A DNA stretch of 64,000 nucleotides, from NCBI GenBank assembly GCA_012730045.1, contig JAAYBR010000091.1:27338-91337 (forward strand), written 5' to 3'. How positions within the stretch are numbered: position 1 is the first letter of the stretch; each line of letters starts with the position of its first letter. This DNA is from Candidatus Hydrogenedentota bacterium. GTDB taxonomy: Bacteria > Hydrogenedentota > Hydrogenedentia > Hydrogenedentales > CAITNO01. The translations under genes and the position numbers were made by a program. Under the pieces are notes generated by a model. It saw nothing but the letters and a program-made list of their open reading frames with translations, had not been told where the DNA came from and made no database searches. Shown here in pieces: positions 1 to 9,700 of this stretch.

Positions 1-76
1 GCGGCGACGGGTTGTTTTCATGCGGGCACCGGTGCGCGGCCCCGCCCCGGCGCGCGCAGGCATGGAGAACACCGCC

Positions 77-619
77 ATGACAGGCTCCCCGCGGCAGCAG
101 GACAAACGGCCCCCCGCAAAGGCGGGCGCCAAGGGCGCAAAGGCCGGACGCCGCCGCGACACGGGGCACGACACCCTCTCGCACTCGCGCGCCCATTACC
201 TGATGGCCATAGACACGCTGCGGTCCAGCCTGGGCTACGCGCGCACCACCGACGTCGCCGAGATGCTGGAGGTGTCCCGGGGCGCTGCGTCCATGGCCCT
301 CGCGCAGCTCAAGAAACGGGGCTGGGTGGCCGAGGACCCGAACCGCTTCCTGCTGCTCACGGAGGAGGGCCGCCAGATCACCGAGCTGGTCTCCGAGAAC
401 TTCGCCATTCTTTCCCGCTTCCTGGAGGTTGTCCTGGGCGTGGCCAAAGACCGCGCCACCGCCGACGCCTGCAAGATGGAGCACCTCGTCAGCCTGGAGA
501 CCAGCCGCCGCCTCCAATGGCTCACGCAGTACGTCGAGGGCGACGGCGCGGCCCCCCTGCGCAAGCACATGAAAGAGTTCAAGGCCGGCGCCGCCGGCGT
601 GGACCTGGAGAACCTGTAG
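77..619 (+). CDS. DtxR/MntR-family metal-dependent transcriptional repressor
   Basis: Probable metal-responsive DNA-binding repressor, expected to act as a dimer and to switch with Fe2+ or Mn2+. From the ATG at 77 it has 180 residues: a basic low-complexity head (about 1-35), a winged helix-turn-helix (about 38-100, containing VSRGAASMALAQLKKRG) and a helical dimerisation part where C132, E135 and H136 (ACKMEHL) match the family pattern of metal ligands. There is no SH3-like third domain, so it resembles the short MntR form. ATGs at 20 and 62 are possible, but only the one at 77 has a well-placed GGAG (64-67). The genes it controls are not visible because the window begins here; the next gene is convergent. 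Confidence 0.82.
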   Translation: MTGSPRQQDKRPPAKAGAKGAKAGRRRDTGHDTLSHSRAHYLMAIDTLRSSLGYARTTDVAEMLEVSRGAASMALAQLKKRGWVAEDPNRFLLLTEEGRQITELVSENFAILSRFLEVVLGVAKDRATADACKMEHLVSLETSRRLQWLTQYVEGDGAAPLRKHMKEFKAGAAGVDLENL

Positions 620-966
620 GGCAGTCCCGGGGTCGTATGCGGCATTTTCAAGAGGGGAGCCGTCCCATTCGGAGAGACGGAGGGGAACAAGGGCAGACCA
701 AAGCGCTGGAAGCGCGGCATTCAACAGCCCGGGGCGTGAGCCCCGGGAAGAAAGCGCCCCCCACCCCAGTCCCGGGAGCCCCGAAGGGGCGGCACAAAGA
801 CCTTCCGCGCTTGTGCCGCGCCTTCGGCGCTTCGGAACGTGGTGTGGACAGCTGCTCCTCGGCGGTTGGAGTTCCAGCCCGTGTCCCCTCAAAAAGGGCT
901 TCCGCCGCTACTTGACCAGGATACGGGCGTTGTCCGAAAAGGGGCAGGGGGTTTCCAGACCGCGCC
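620..966. other. Intergenic region with hairpin repeats and no supported gene
   Basis: No convincing reading frame. It holds two hairpins: 728-735 pairs perfectly with 740-747 (8-bp GC stem, GTGA loop), and 782-797 pairs with 811-826 (16-bp stem, one mismatch). They look like REP-type intergenic palindromes and could also end transcription between the convergent genes. Bases 903-928 are one copy of the 26-bp direct repeat described separately. Confidence 0.6.
903..928. repeat. 26-bp direct repeat, copy 1
   Basis: Identical over 26 bp, same orientation, to 3959-3984. The second copy is the last codons and stop (ARILVK-stop, minus strand) of the GH-A hydrolase; this copy is a detached duplicate of that gene end. 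The two copies bracket the restriction-modification gene at 967-3780, as an insertion with a duplicated target would. Confidence 0.8.
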
Positions 967-3780
967 CTATTTCTCCCGGGGGCGGCGCTTCTTCTTCGTC
1001 TCAGCAAGCGCGAGCGGGGCGGTCAACTGCTCATACAACTGAAACAGATACTCGACCCGTTCCCGCTCGCTGTTGAATGGCGCGGCCCGGTAGCACCGGT
1101 CCACCGCCCGGTCCAGAGCCTGATGCGCTTTGAGCAGTGGCGCAGGCATGGTAAGAGGATCATAGAGGTCCGCCAGTGTCGCGCCTTTGTCTATGAACCC
1201 AGCACGGACATCCAACACCTTATGGGCGCAGTCGGCGATCTGTGTTAGCAGTGTTGTCGTGGCGATCTCGGGCCAAGGGAAGTTGTTGTAAACAAGGGAA
1301 TTGGAGTAGCTATAGTCCGACTTCAACCGTCCGCACACCTGCCTCATCCAAGCCATGTGCATCAGGCTGGTGAGGATGCCAAAGTGGAAGACGGTTGCAT
1401 CCGGCACAAATTGGATTTTGTTGCTGCAGATGACATCGTTGGACAGGTAGGCCATGGGGACATAAAGGCGGCGTTCCGAGGATACTTCCGGGATGGCCAG
1501 ATACGGCGAATCCGGTTGGGCAATCTGCCGGAAAAGGGTCGGAAAGTCAGCATACCGGCGGGTGGAGGCTGCCTTGCTGGCCAACCGGAACGCGCGCACG
1601 CGCTTTATGCGCTCCGTCACCAAGGGGAGTGTGGCCAGTTCCTGCGGGGCTGCATCCTTGAGCCAAAGGCAGTAACGCTCCCGTTCGTTGATGAAGTCCC
1701 CGCCACTCATGTAGCGGCGAACAAACTTGGCCGCCCCGGGCTCCTTTCGGAGCAGTTCGTCCCGCTCCTCCGGGGAAAGGATCAGGTGCCCCCCGTCGGT
1801 TGGTTTGTTGCCCCACAACATGCGGGGAACGCGGCACAGGGGGGCGGTCCGGTTGGTGACGGCCAGATCGGCCCCCTCGATCAGGTACGGGCTGATATTC
1901 GAGACAACCTCCTCCTGTGCCTCTCCGCCAATGTCCTGATAGTCAAAAAGCCGTTTCGGGCCGCGCTCGAGAACCCCAAAACCGATAATGACCACATGGA
2001 CGTGGGCACGTCCTCTGGCCTCGCTCTGCCAGGCAAAGGTGCGGTGGGCAAACAGGATTTTGAGCTGGTAGCGGTTGAAGAGCTCCGACCACAAAATGCC
2101 GACCTGCTCTCCCTGCGTGATGGAATTCGTCGAGACAAACGCGCAGGGAGTGGGGCGTTCCTTGATGTATTCGGCGGCCTTTACATACCAGTTGCAGACA
2201 TAATCAAGGACTCCCCGGGCGCCAACATTGGCCAAGACCGTTTGCTGGTCCTCTTTTTGTTCCTCGGTCTGGTAGTGATGCCCGACAAAAGGCGGATTCC
2301 CGAGAACAAACGAGCATTCCTCCGCAGGGAGAAGGTCGTTCCAGTCCATGCGGAGGGCGTTGGCGCAGCGAATGTGGGGGGTGGCCTTGAGGGGAATGCG
2401 CTGGAACATGACGCCGGTACTGAGGCTGAGTTCCACGTTCATCTGGTGGTCGGTGAGCCAGAGGGCGGTTTCGGCGATGCGGGCGGGCCATTCCCCGATC
2501 TCAATGCCGTAGAACTGGTTGACATCGGTTTTTGCCCAATGCCCACCCTCGCCCAGGTTTATTTCCTGCGCGCGGTTGCTGAAATCGTACAGGGCATCGA
2601 GGGCGCGGTGTTCGAGACGGCGCAGTTCCCGGTAGGCGATGACGAGGAAGTTGCCGCACCCGCAGGCGGGGTCGAGGAAGCGGAGCCCGGCGAGCTTGTC
2701 GCGGAAGGCCTCCAGCCGTTTGTTGCGGTGCCCCGGGCGGTTGTCCTTTCTGATCTGCTCAAACTCCGCGTGGAGTTCATCCAGAAAGAGGGGGCGTATG
2801 AGCTTGAGAATGTCGCGCTCGGAGGTGTAGTGGGCGCCGATCTGACGGCGCTCCCGGCCGTCCATGATGCCCTGAAACAGGGAGCCGAAGACGGCGGGGG
2901 AGATGCGCGACCAGTCAAACCGGCAGGCGGCGATCAGGCTGTTGCGCATGTCGCGGTTGAAACTGGCGGTGTGGAGGGGATTGGCGAAGAGGTCCCCGTT
3001 GATGTAGGGGAATTCGGCCAGGTCCTCGTCCAGGTGGGAACCTCTCTTCTCCAGCGGCGTGTCGAGCACCTCGAAGAGGTGGTTGAGCTGCGCGCCCAGG
3101 TCGGAGCCGTCCTCGCGGGTCCGGTTCTGGAGGAACAGGTCAAACTGGTTGGTGTCAAAGATGCCGGTGTCGTCGGCAAAGAGGCAGAAGAGCAGCCGCA
3201 CCAGCAGCCGCTCCAGTTCCGGCCCCGTGTAGTTGCCCGCCTCGATGGTGTCGTGAAGCCGCGCCATGATGGCGGCGGCCTCAAGATTCGCGGGGTCCTC
3301 CTCGCCGAAGGTGTGCGTCTTCTGTCCGAGGAAGAAGGCAAAATGCTTGATGTGCTTGTGGAGATTCTGAAGGCGAAACTCGAATCCCCCATCCCCCTCT
3401 TCCCCCTCCAGATCATAGAGAACCATGCGGGCGAAGTCGGAGACGATGACATAGCGGGGGATTTCGCTTTCCCGGCCCGAGGAGGCCAGTTCCCCGATAT
3501 AGGCGAAGGCCTGGGACTCCGCTTTGTCCAGGGGCTGTCCGGCGCTCTTGTGCTCCGCCAGCAAAGTGCCCGGCCAGAAAAGGTCAATGCGGTGATGGGT
3601 GTTCTTGAGGCTCTTGACCCGTTCCTCGAACGAAGCCACCAGCCTGCGCTTCTTTCCGAAGACGGTGAAGAACTCGTTCCAGAAGGTCTGCGCCTCGGCG
3701 CGCTCATCCCCGGCGCCCTTCCAGTCCCTTGAGAACGTGATGGCACGCGACCGTATCTCGTTCCAGGAAAGGCTCTGCAT
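967..3780 (-). CDS. MmeI-like type IIL/IIG restriction-modification enzyme (fused nuclease and adenine methyltransferase)
   Basis: A 937-residue single-polypeptide restriction and modification enzyme. In MmeI relatives one chain cuts DNA, methylates adenine at N6 and carries its own target-recognition domain. N-terminal nuclease: D66-x9-E76-x-K78 (IDLFWPGTLLAEHK), the spacing used by MmeI. A helical connector follows; the methyltransferase begins near GAHYTSERD (315), with motif I DPACGCGNF (370-378) and motif IV NPPF (495-498), typical of N6-adenine enzymes. The last 300 residues or so should be target recognition and a C-terminal helical part. Length is close to MmeI (about 920). GGAGGAGA lies just upstream of the ATG. 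Convergent with the DtxR gene. A 26-bp direct repeat on both sides suggests acquisition. Recognition sequence cannot be predicted. Confidence 0.9.
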   Translation of the reverse strand: MQSLSWNEIRSRAITFSRDWKGAGDERAEAQTFWNEFFTVFGKKRRLVASFEERVKSLKNTHHRIDLFWPGTLLAEHKSAGQPLDKAESQAFAYIGELASSGRESEIPRYVIVSDFARMVLYDLEGEEGDGGFEFRLQNLHKHIKHFAFFLGQKTHTFGEEDPANLEAAAIMARLHDTIEAGNYTGPELERLLVRLLFCLFADDTGIFDTNQFDLFLQNRTREDGSDLGAQLNHLFEVLDTPLEKRGSHLDEDLAEFPYINGDLFANPLHTASFNRDMRNSLIAACRFDWSRISPAVFGSLFQGIMDGRERRQIGAHYTSERDILKLIRPLFLDELHAEFEQIRKDNRPGHRNKRLEAFRDKLAGLRFLDPACGCGNFLVIAYRELRRLEHRALDALYDFSNRAQEINLGEGGHWAKTDVNQFYGIEIGEWPARIAETALWLTDHQMNVELSLSTGVMFQRIPLKATPHIRCANALRMDWNDLLPAEECSFVLGNPPFVGHHYQTEEQKEDQQTVLANVGARGVLDYVCNWYVKAAEYIKERPTPCAFVSTNSITQGEQVGILWSELFNRYQLKILFAHRTFAWQSEARGRAHVHVVIIGFGVLERGPKRLFDYQDIGGEAQEEVVSNISPYLIEGADLAVTNRTAPLCRVPRMLWGNKPTDGGHLILSPEERDELLRKEPGAAKFVRRYMSGGDFINERERYCLWLKDAAPQELATLPLVTERIKRVRAFRLASKAASTRRYADFPTLFRQIAQPDSPYLAIPEVSSERRLYVPMAYLSNDVICSNKIQFVPDATVFHFGILTSLMHMAWMRQVCGRLKSDYSYSNSLVYNNFPWPEIATTTLLTQIADCAHKVLDVRAGFIDKGATLADLYDPLTMPAPLLKAHQALDRAVDRCYRAAPFNSERERVEYLFQLYEQLTAPLALAETKKKRRPREK

Positions 3781-3958
3781 GCGCTGTCTCCTCCCGACCC
3801 TGCCGGTTCATACCCAACAACGATTTGCTGTGTGCGGATGCCCTCCGGTGTGTGTCCCGGCGTGGAAAGGCCGCCGGGACGGCGGCGCTACGGAAGACAG
3901 GCGCTTCACGAGCCCATTATCCCTGTTCGCATTGATGGGGTCAAGATTGACGCAAAGG

Positions 3959-3984
3959 CGCCGCTACTTGACCAGGATACGGGC
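3959..3984. repeat. 26-bp direct repeat, copy 2
   Basis: Second copy of the repeat at 903-928. It overlaps the 3' end and stop codon (3964-3966) of the minus-strand GH-A hydrolase gene, so an insertion here would leave that gene intact. Confidence 0.8.
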
Positions 3985-5922
3985 TGCGACCGTGGGGCCT
4001 TGGGGGATTCCGGCGCGGAGTTTTACCCAGTGGCCGCCTTCGGGCTCTTCGATCGGGGCTTCGGGGAGGGTTAGGGTGGCATCGAGGGGGACGCGCCCGC
4101 CGGGGGCCACGCGCAGGGGGAGGGTGTCCGGCGTGAGGGTCCAGCCTTCGGGGAGGGACTCGGCGCGGAGTTCGCCCTCGAAGCCGGAGTCGCCGAAATT
4201 GTAGGCGTACATGCGGACGGGGGCGGGCTTTCCGGCGGGGAGGGCGTAGTCGTGCTCGTCGGTCCAGCCAATGGTGTTGCGGACCACTTCCGCGCCGGGG
4301 AAACTGAGCTGCAGCACGACGGGCAGGGGCTCCCCTTCGCGTCGGGGTACCGCGGGCGGCGGGGTGAGCGGAAGGGCGTCCGCCGCACCGCGCGGGCAGG
4401 TTAAGAAGACAGGGGCGGACACGGCCCTGTCGGGCCGTTGCACGGCGCGGCCGAGGCAGTCATGGCAGACCGCACCGGGGGCGAAATCGGCGGGCAGGGG
4501 CCAGGGGGCCTCGCACTTGCCGCGTTCGGCCCAGTCCACGGGGCGCTCGGCCCAGACCACCACGACATCGCGGGCGTCGGCGCCCTCCGGTGACCGGAAC
4601 GCCACCACGCGGGTGTCGGGCTGGCCGGGCGGGGTCCACGCGCCGAGGCAGCGGGTGCCCGCGAGGCGCCGGCCAAGATTGGCCAGAGCCACATAGCCCG
4701 GCCGGGGCGTCATGTCCTCGCGGAGGAGGCCGAACTGGATGCGGTTGCCGCCGTGCTCCTCCTTGTACTGGCCGAGGATGAAGTGAAAGCACTTCTCCGC
4801 GCCTGCGGCGAGGGCCTGGGCGTACTCCTGGGCGACGAACTGCGCCTTGAGCGCGGCGTCGGCGGGGGGCAGGTCGAGGTGGGGCATGCCGGGCGGCGAG
4901 GCGATGCCCCGGTCGCTTTCGGTGACCCAGACCGGGCGTCCGGACGCGGCGTCGCGGGCCCCGGCCCACAGGCGGTCGTAGTCATGGCACCAGTCGTAGG
5001 AGTGCATGGCGTAGACGTCGAAGTAGGGCCAGGTCTCATTTTCCAGCACACTGCGGACGAGGCCGGGGGTGTTGACTCCGGCAATGGGCTGCCAGAAGAC
5101 CAGGGTTTCGGGCCGGCCTGCCTTGAACCCCAGGCAGGCGGCCTTCTGCCACGCGCAGATGTCCGACCCCGGCCACCCGCCGAAGGATTTGGCATTGGCC
5201 TCATTCCAGGGCTCCCACGCGGGAACCCGCGCGCCGAAACGGGCCGACGCCAACCGGCAGAAGGCGTGCAGTCTCCGGAGGTCCGGAACGCCGTCCGCGT
5301 CGCGGACGCGCGGGGGCATGTCGTGGAACACCTGGAGCAGTTTCAGCCCCGCCCCGCTCTGGAGGTCGGCGGTCGCGTCGTAGCGCGTGGACTCCGCGGG
5401 GCGGCCCTCCTCCGGCTCCACCTCGCGCCAGCGCAGGCGGTCGCGCACCCAGCGCACCCCCGCGAGGGCGGCGATGTGCGTCATGGCCCGCCAGGCCTCC
5501 GGCGAGTCCGGGGCCACCCACGACAGGGCGACATCCAGCGCCACGGGGGAGTCTTCCGGCAACGGCACCGGCAGGATATCCAGCACGGCGGCGGTGGTCC
5601 AGCCGAGGGGCTGCCCGTCGGCGGCGCGGAAGACCACCTGATACCAGCCGACCCCAGGGGCCGGTTCCGGCGTCAGCACGCCCTCCGTGACTGTTCCCGT
5701 CGCCACCTCGCGGCCCGCGTCATCCAGCAGGACGGCGTCAGCGGCGCCCGCCACGGCGGCGGGCACGGGGATGCGGACAGAGACCCCGGTCAGGAAGACA
5801 TTGCCCGGCGCGGGCAGGCACACCGTCTCCTCCAGGGTGTAGGCCACGGGCGGGGGCGTCTGCGCGGCGGCGGGCACCAGGGGGCACAGCAACAGGGCGA
5901 GGGCCAGAAAACGCGCGGGCAT
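3964..5922 (-). CDS. Secreted glycoside hydrolase-like protein (GH-A clan TIM barrel)
   Basis: A 652-residue exported protein. Residues 1-21 form a signal peptide (LALALLLCPLVPAAA). A beta-sandwich-like segment (about 25-125) precedes a TIM-barrel region (about 130-430) with the GH-A clan pattern: acid/base candidate E241 in WEPWNEAN and nucleophile candidate E335 in VWVTESD. A further beta domain follows. This suggests retaining hydrolysis of a beta-glycoside or xyloside, roughly GH39/GH5-like; family and substrate cannot be fixed. The open frame runs further upstream through the M48 gene, but the signal peptide and GGAGG put the start at 5922. It is 14 bp downstream of the M48 gene on the same strand. 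Its 3' end carries repeat copy 2. Confidence 0.72.
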   Translation of the reverse strand: MPARFLALALLLCPLVPAAAQTPPPVAYTLEETVCLPAPGNVFLTGVSVRIPVPAAVAGAADAVLLDDAGREVATGTVTEGVLTPEPAPGVGWYQVVFRAADGQPLGWTTAAVLDILPVPLPEDSPVALDVALSWVAPDSPEAWRAMTHIAALAGVRWVRDRLRWREVEPEEGRPAESTRYDATADLQSGAGLKLLQVFHDMPPRVRDADGVPDLRRLHAFCRLASARFGARVPAWEPWNEANAKSFGGWPGSDICAWQKAACLGFKAGRPETLVFWQPIAGVNTPGLVRSVLENETWPYFDVYAMHSYDWCHDYDRLWAGARDAASGRPVWVTESDRGIASPPGMPHLDLPPADAALKAQFVAQEYAQALAAGAEKCFHFILGQYKEEHGGNRIQFGLLREDMTPRPGYVALANLGRRLAGTRCLGAWTPPGQPDTRVVAFRSPEGADARDVVVVWAERPVDWAERGKCEAPWPLPADFAPGAVCHDCLGRAVQRPDRAVSAPVFLTCPRGAADALPLTPPPAVPRREGEPLPVVLQLSFPGAEVVRNTIGWTDEHDYALPAGKPAPVRMYAYNFGDSGFEGELRAESLPEGWTLTPDTLPLRVAPGGRVPLDATLTLPEAPIEEPEGGHWVKLRAGIPQGPTVAARILVK

Positions 5923-5936
5923 GGGGAGTCCTCCGC

Positions 5937-6746
5937 TCAGGGCTGGCGGTAATACTGCATGGCCTCGGGGATCATCTGCTGGATGGCGGCGATGCGGTTC
6001 GCCGGGGCCGGGTGCGTGGAGAGGAACTCCGGCGGGCGCTCGCCGCCCGAGGCGTTCATGCGCTCCCAGAGGGGGACGGCGGCATGGGGGTCGTAGCCCG
6101 CCATGGCCATGAGGATGAGGCCGATGCGGTCGGCCTCGTACTCCATGTTGCGGCTGAAGGGCAGCACGACGCCCACATTGGTCACCAGCCCGGCGGACTG
6201 GAGGAAGAGGTCGCGGGTCTGCGCGGGCTTTGACGCGAGGGCGGCCGAGAGCGCCGCGCCGCCCATCTCGAGGGCGAGGGCCTGGCTCATGCGCTCCGCG
6301 CCGTGGCGCGCGATGGCGTGGGCGATCTCGTGGGCCATGATCACGGCGAGGCCGTTGTCGTCCTGCGCCACGGGGAGGATGCCGGTGTAGACGGCCACCT
6401 TGCCGCCGGGCATGCACCATGCGTTCACCGTGTCATCCTCCTGGATGACGATGAACTCCCACTGGAAACCCGACGTCCGGCCCTGCGCCGCGAGGTGCTG
6501 GTCCGCGGCGCGTGCGATGCGCGCGCCGATGTCCGTCACCCGCTGGTTGGTTCCGGCGTCCGCGCACAGCGGCTCCGTCTGCTTGACCTCCTGGAACTGC
6601 TGCACGCCGAGAGTGTTCATTTCTCCGTCGCCGACGAGCAGCAGCTGGTTGCGGCCCACAAAGGGGACGGTCTCGCAGGCCGTCGCCAGCACCAGCACCG
6701 CGCCGGCGGCGGCGGCCATCAGGCTTCTCTTCCACAAAGTGCGCAT
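5937..6746 (-). CDS. M48-family metallopeptidase, outer-membrane-type lipoprotein
   Basis: A 269-residue zinc peptidase related to LoiP/BepA/YcaL, which act in envelope protein quality control. Lipoprotein signal with lipobox LATAC (C24). The active site is visible: HEIAH at 139-143 with Glu140 as catalytic base, and EYEADRIG at 202-209 supplying the third zinc ligand. No TPR tail as in BepA, so it is the short LoiP-like kind. It lies between dnaE (about 50 bp upstream on the same strand) and the GH-A hydrolase, possibly co-transcribed with either; no terminator is seen between them. Confidence 0.88.
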   Translation of the reverse strand: MRTLWKRSLMAAAAGAVLVLATACETVPFVGRNQLLLVGDGEMNTLGVQQFQEVKQTEPLCADAGTNQRVTDIGARIARAADQHLAAQGRTSGFQWEFIVIQEDDTVNAWCMPGGKVAVYTGILPVAQDDNGLAVIMAHEIAHAIARHGAERMSQALALEMGGAALSAALASKPAQTRDLFLQSAGLVTNVGVVLPFSRNMEYEADRIGLILMAMAGYDPHAAVPLWERMNASGGERPPEFLSTHPAPANRIAAIQQMIPEAMQYYRQP

Positions 6747-6794
6747 GGTCTTCAGTCTCCTGTTTTCCGGCGGCGTCCGCCGCGCGGGGGGTGT

Positions 6795-9700
6795 TCAGTT
6801 TCTGGCGGCGCCCTGCCGCTGCTTCCATCGGGGGAGGTCCGGCGCGGGGTCGGGCCGCCGGTGCGACGGCAGCCCCATCCCCCCGGAGAAGAACGCGGTG
6901 TCCTCGCCGAGGAGCGTCTCCAGCAGGGGGCGCAGCGCGCGGGCGTTCGACACGCGGCAGGACTCCGGCGCATGGACCACCACCTCGTCGTCGTTCGCCA
7001 TGCGGCAGTGCAGGTAGACATCGCAGGGGCCGGGATGCGCGGCCAGCGCCTCGGCGACCCTTCGGAGGGCCTCGGGGTTCTGGTGGGGGATTTCCAGCCG
7101 CACATGCAGGGCCCGGGTCAGGTTCCGCTCCGCGTCGTCAATGAGCATGATGTCCTCGACGAGGTACGAGAGGCGCTCGTTCCGGAAGTTGGCCCTGGCG
7201 CGGGCGATGACCACCATGTCCACCTCCATGAGGTGGGCCTTCTGCCGATAGATCTCCGAGAAGGCCGTCAGCTCGCAGGAGCCCCGCAGGGTCTCCAGGG
7301 TGACGAAGGCCATGGGGTCGCCCTTCTTCGTCGAGATGCGCCGGATGTTGGTGATGACGCCCGCCAGCACGCGCTCCTCGCCCTCGCGGGGTTCCCGGGC
7401 CAGCACTGCCGGCGGCGTTCCGTAATGTTCAATGATGTCCCGGTGGAGCCAGAGGGGGTGCGAGGTGATGTAGAGGCCCAGCACCTCCTTCTCCGCCTCC
7501 CAGAGCTGGTGGTCCGGCCATTCCGGGAGCGCCGGCTTCTCGTACATGCCGGCCAGCTCCTCCGCCATGCCGCCCATCTCGAAGAGGGAAGTCTGCCCCG
7601 CCAGCTGGTCCCGCTGGAAGAGCTGGCTCTCCGAGACCGCCCTTTCCATGGCCGCCTCCACCTGGCGGCGGTTCCAGCCGGTGCCCAGAAACGCGCCCGC
7701 CTTGTTCAGGCTCTCCAGCACGCGCATGTTGGCCACCTGGGGGGTCAGGCGCTTGCAGAAGTCGTAGATGTCGCGGTAGGGGCCGTTCGTGTCGCGTTCC
7801 CGGACAATTTCCTTGCAGGGCGCCTCGCCGACGTTGCGCACGGAGCCGAGGCCGAAGCGGATGAGCCCGCTGTCCACGGTGAAGCCCTGCCTGCTCCCGT
7901 TGATGTCCGGGGGCAGTACCTCGATGCCCATGCGGCGGCATTCCTCGATGTAGACCGCCGTCTTCTCCAGGTTGCCGGTTTCGCCGGTGAGCAGTGCGCT
8001 CATGAACTCCAGGGGGTAATTGGCCTTGAGGTAGGCGGTCTGGTAGGCCACGAGGGCGTAGGCCGCGCTGTGGGACTTGTTGAACCCGTAGCCGGAGAAA
8101 GTCTCGATCTTGTTCCAGAGGGTCTCCGCGAGGGGCTTGGCGATTCCGTTCGCCACGCAGCCCCTGACGAAGCCCTCCTTTTGTCTGTCCAGCTCCTCCT
8201 GCTTCTTTTTGCTCATGGCGCGGCGCACGATGTCCGCGGCGCCCAGGGTGAATCCGGCGCAGGCCTGGGTCATCTGCATGACCTGCTCCTGGTACACCGG
8301 GATGCCGTAGGTCTCCTTGAGGACCGGCTCCAGCAGGGGGTGCTCATACTGGATTTTGGACGGGTCGAACTTGTTCGCGATGTAGTTCGGGATGAGGGCC
8401 ATGGGGCCGGGGCGGTAGAGGGCGACCAGGGCGCTCATCTCCTCCAGGGACTGGAGGCCGATGTTTTTGGCCAGGTCGCGCATGCCCGGGCTTTCCAGCT
8501 GGAAGATGCCCATGGTCTGCCCGGAGCGCAGGAGGGCGTAGGTGGTGTCGTCGTCCAGGGGGAGGTTGTCCAAATCCACCTCCACGCCCCGGTTCCGCCG
8601 GATCATCTCCACGGCGTCATGGATCATGGTGAGGGTGCGCAGGCCCAGGAAGTCCATCTTCAGCAGGCCGATCTTCTCCACGCAGGACATGTCCATCTGC
8701 GTGGACACGGTTTCGGTGCTGTTGTCCTTGTAGAGGGCCACGTGGTCCGTGAGCGCGTGGTCGCAGATGACCACGCCGGCGGCGTGGGTGCCGATGGACT
8801 TGATCGTCCCCTCGAGGCGCCCGGCCAGGCGCCACAGGCGGGCCACCTGGCGGTCCTCGTCCACGAGCCGCCGGATTTCGGCGTCGCCCTCGTAGGCCGT
8901 TTTCAGGGTGGCCTTCGGGTCGGCGGGGAGCATGCCGGCGAGGCGGTTCACGTCGTTGAGCGGCATGCCCAGCACGCGGCCCACGCTGCGCACGACGTCC
9001 TTCATCAGCATGCGGCCGAAGGTGGCGATCTGGCTGACGTTGTCCGACCCGTATTTCTCCTTCGCGTAGGCGATCATCTCCGGGCGCCTTTCGAAGCAGA
9101 AGTCAATGTCGAAGTCCGGCATGCTGACGCGCTCGGGGTTGAGGAAGCGCTCAAAGAGGAGGTTGTAGCGCATGGGGTCGAGGTTCGTGATGCGCAGGGC
9201 GTAGGCGACGATGCTGCCCGCGCCCGAGCCGCGGCCCGGCCCCACGGCGATCCCCACTTTCCGGGCGTGCCGGATCAGGTCCCAGACCACGAGGAAGTAG
9301 TCCACGAAGTTCATCTGCTCGATGACGCCGCACTCGAAGTCCGCGCGCCTCCGGTGGGTTTCCGGCGGCGGGCTGCCGTAGCGCGCCGTGAGCCCCTCCG
9401 CCACCAGGTGGCGCAGGTAGGCCGCCTTCTCCCAGCCCTCCGGCACGGTGTAGTCCGGGATGAGGCGGAGCCCTTCGGGAATCACCAGGTTGCAGCGCTC
9501 CGCCACGGCCAAAGTGTTTTCCAGCGCCTCGGGCCAGCGCGCGAAGCGGCTGCGCATCTCCTCCGGCGGGCGGAAGAAGAACTCGTCGTTCGGCAGGCGC
9601 ATCCGGTCGGCGTCGTCCAGCGACTTGTGCGTCTCCAGGCACAGGAGCACGTCGTGGGCCTCGCTGTCCGCCCGGTCCGTGTAGTGGCTGTCGTTCGTGG

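Noticed and set aside
1357..3732. 791-codon plus-strand frame opposite the RM gene
   Set aside because: Low-complexity V/G/E-rich shadow of the opposite strand with no motif.
3964..6420. 818-codon version of the GH-A hydrolase
   Set aside because: The extra N-terminus overlaps the M48 gene; signal peptide and GGAGG mark 5922.
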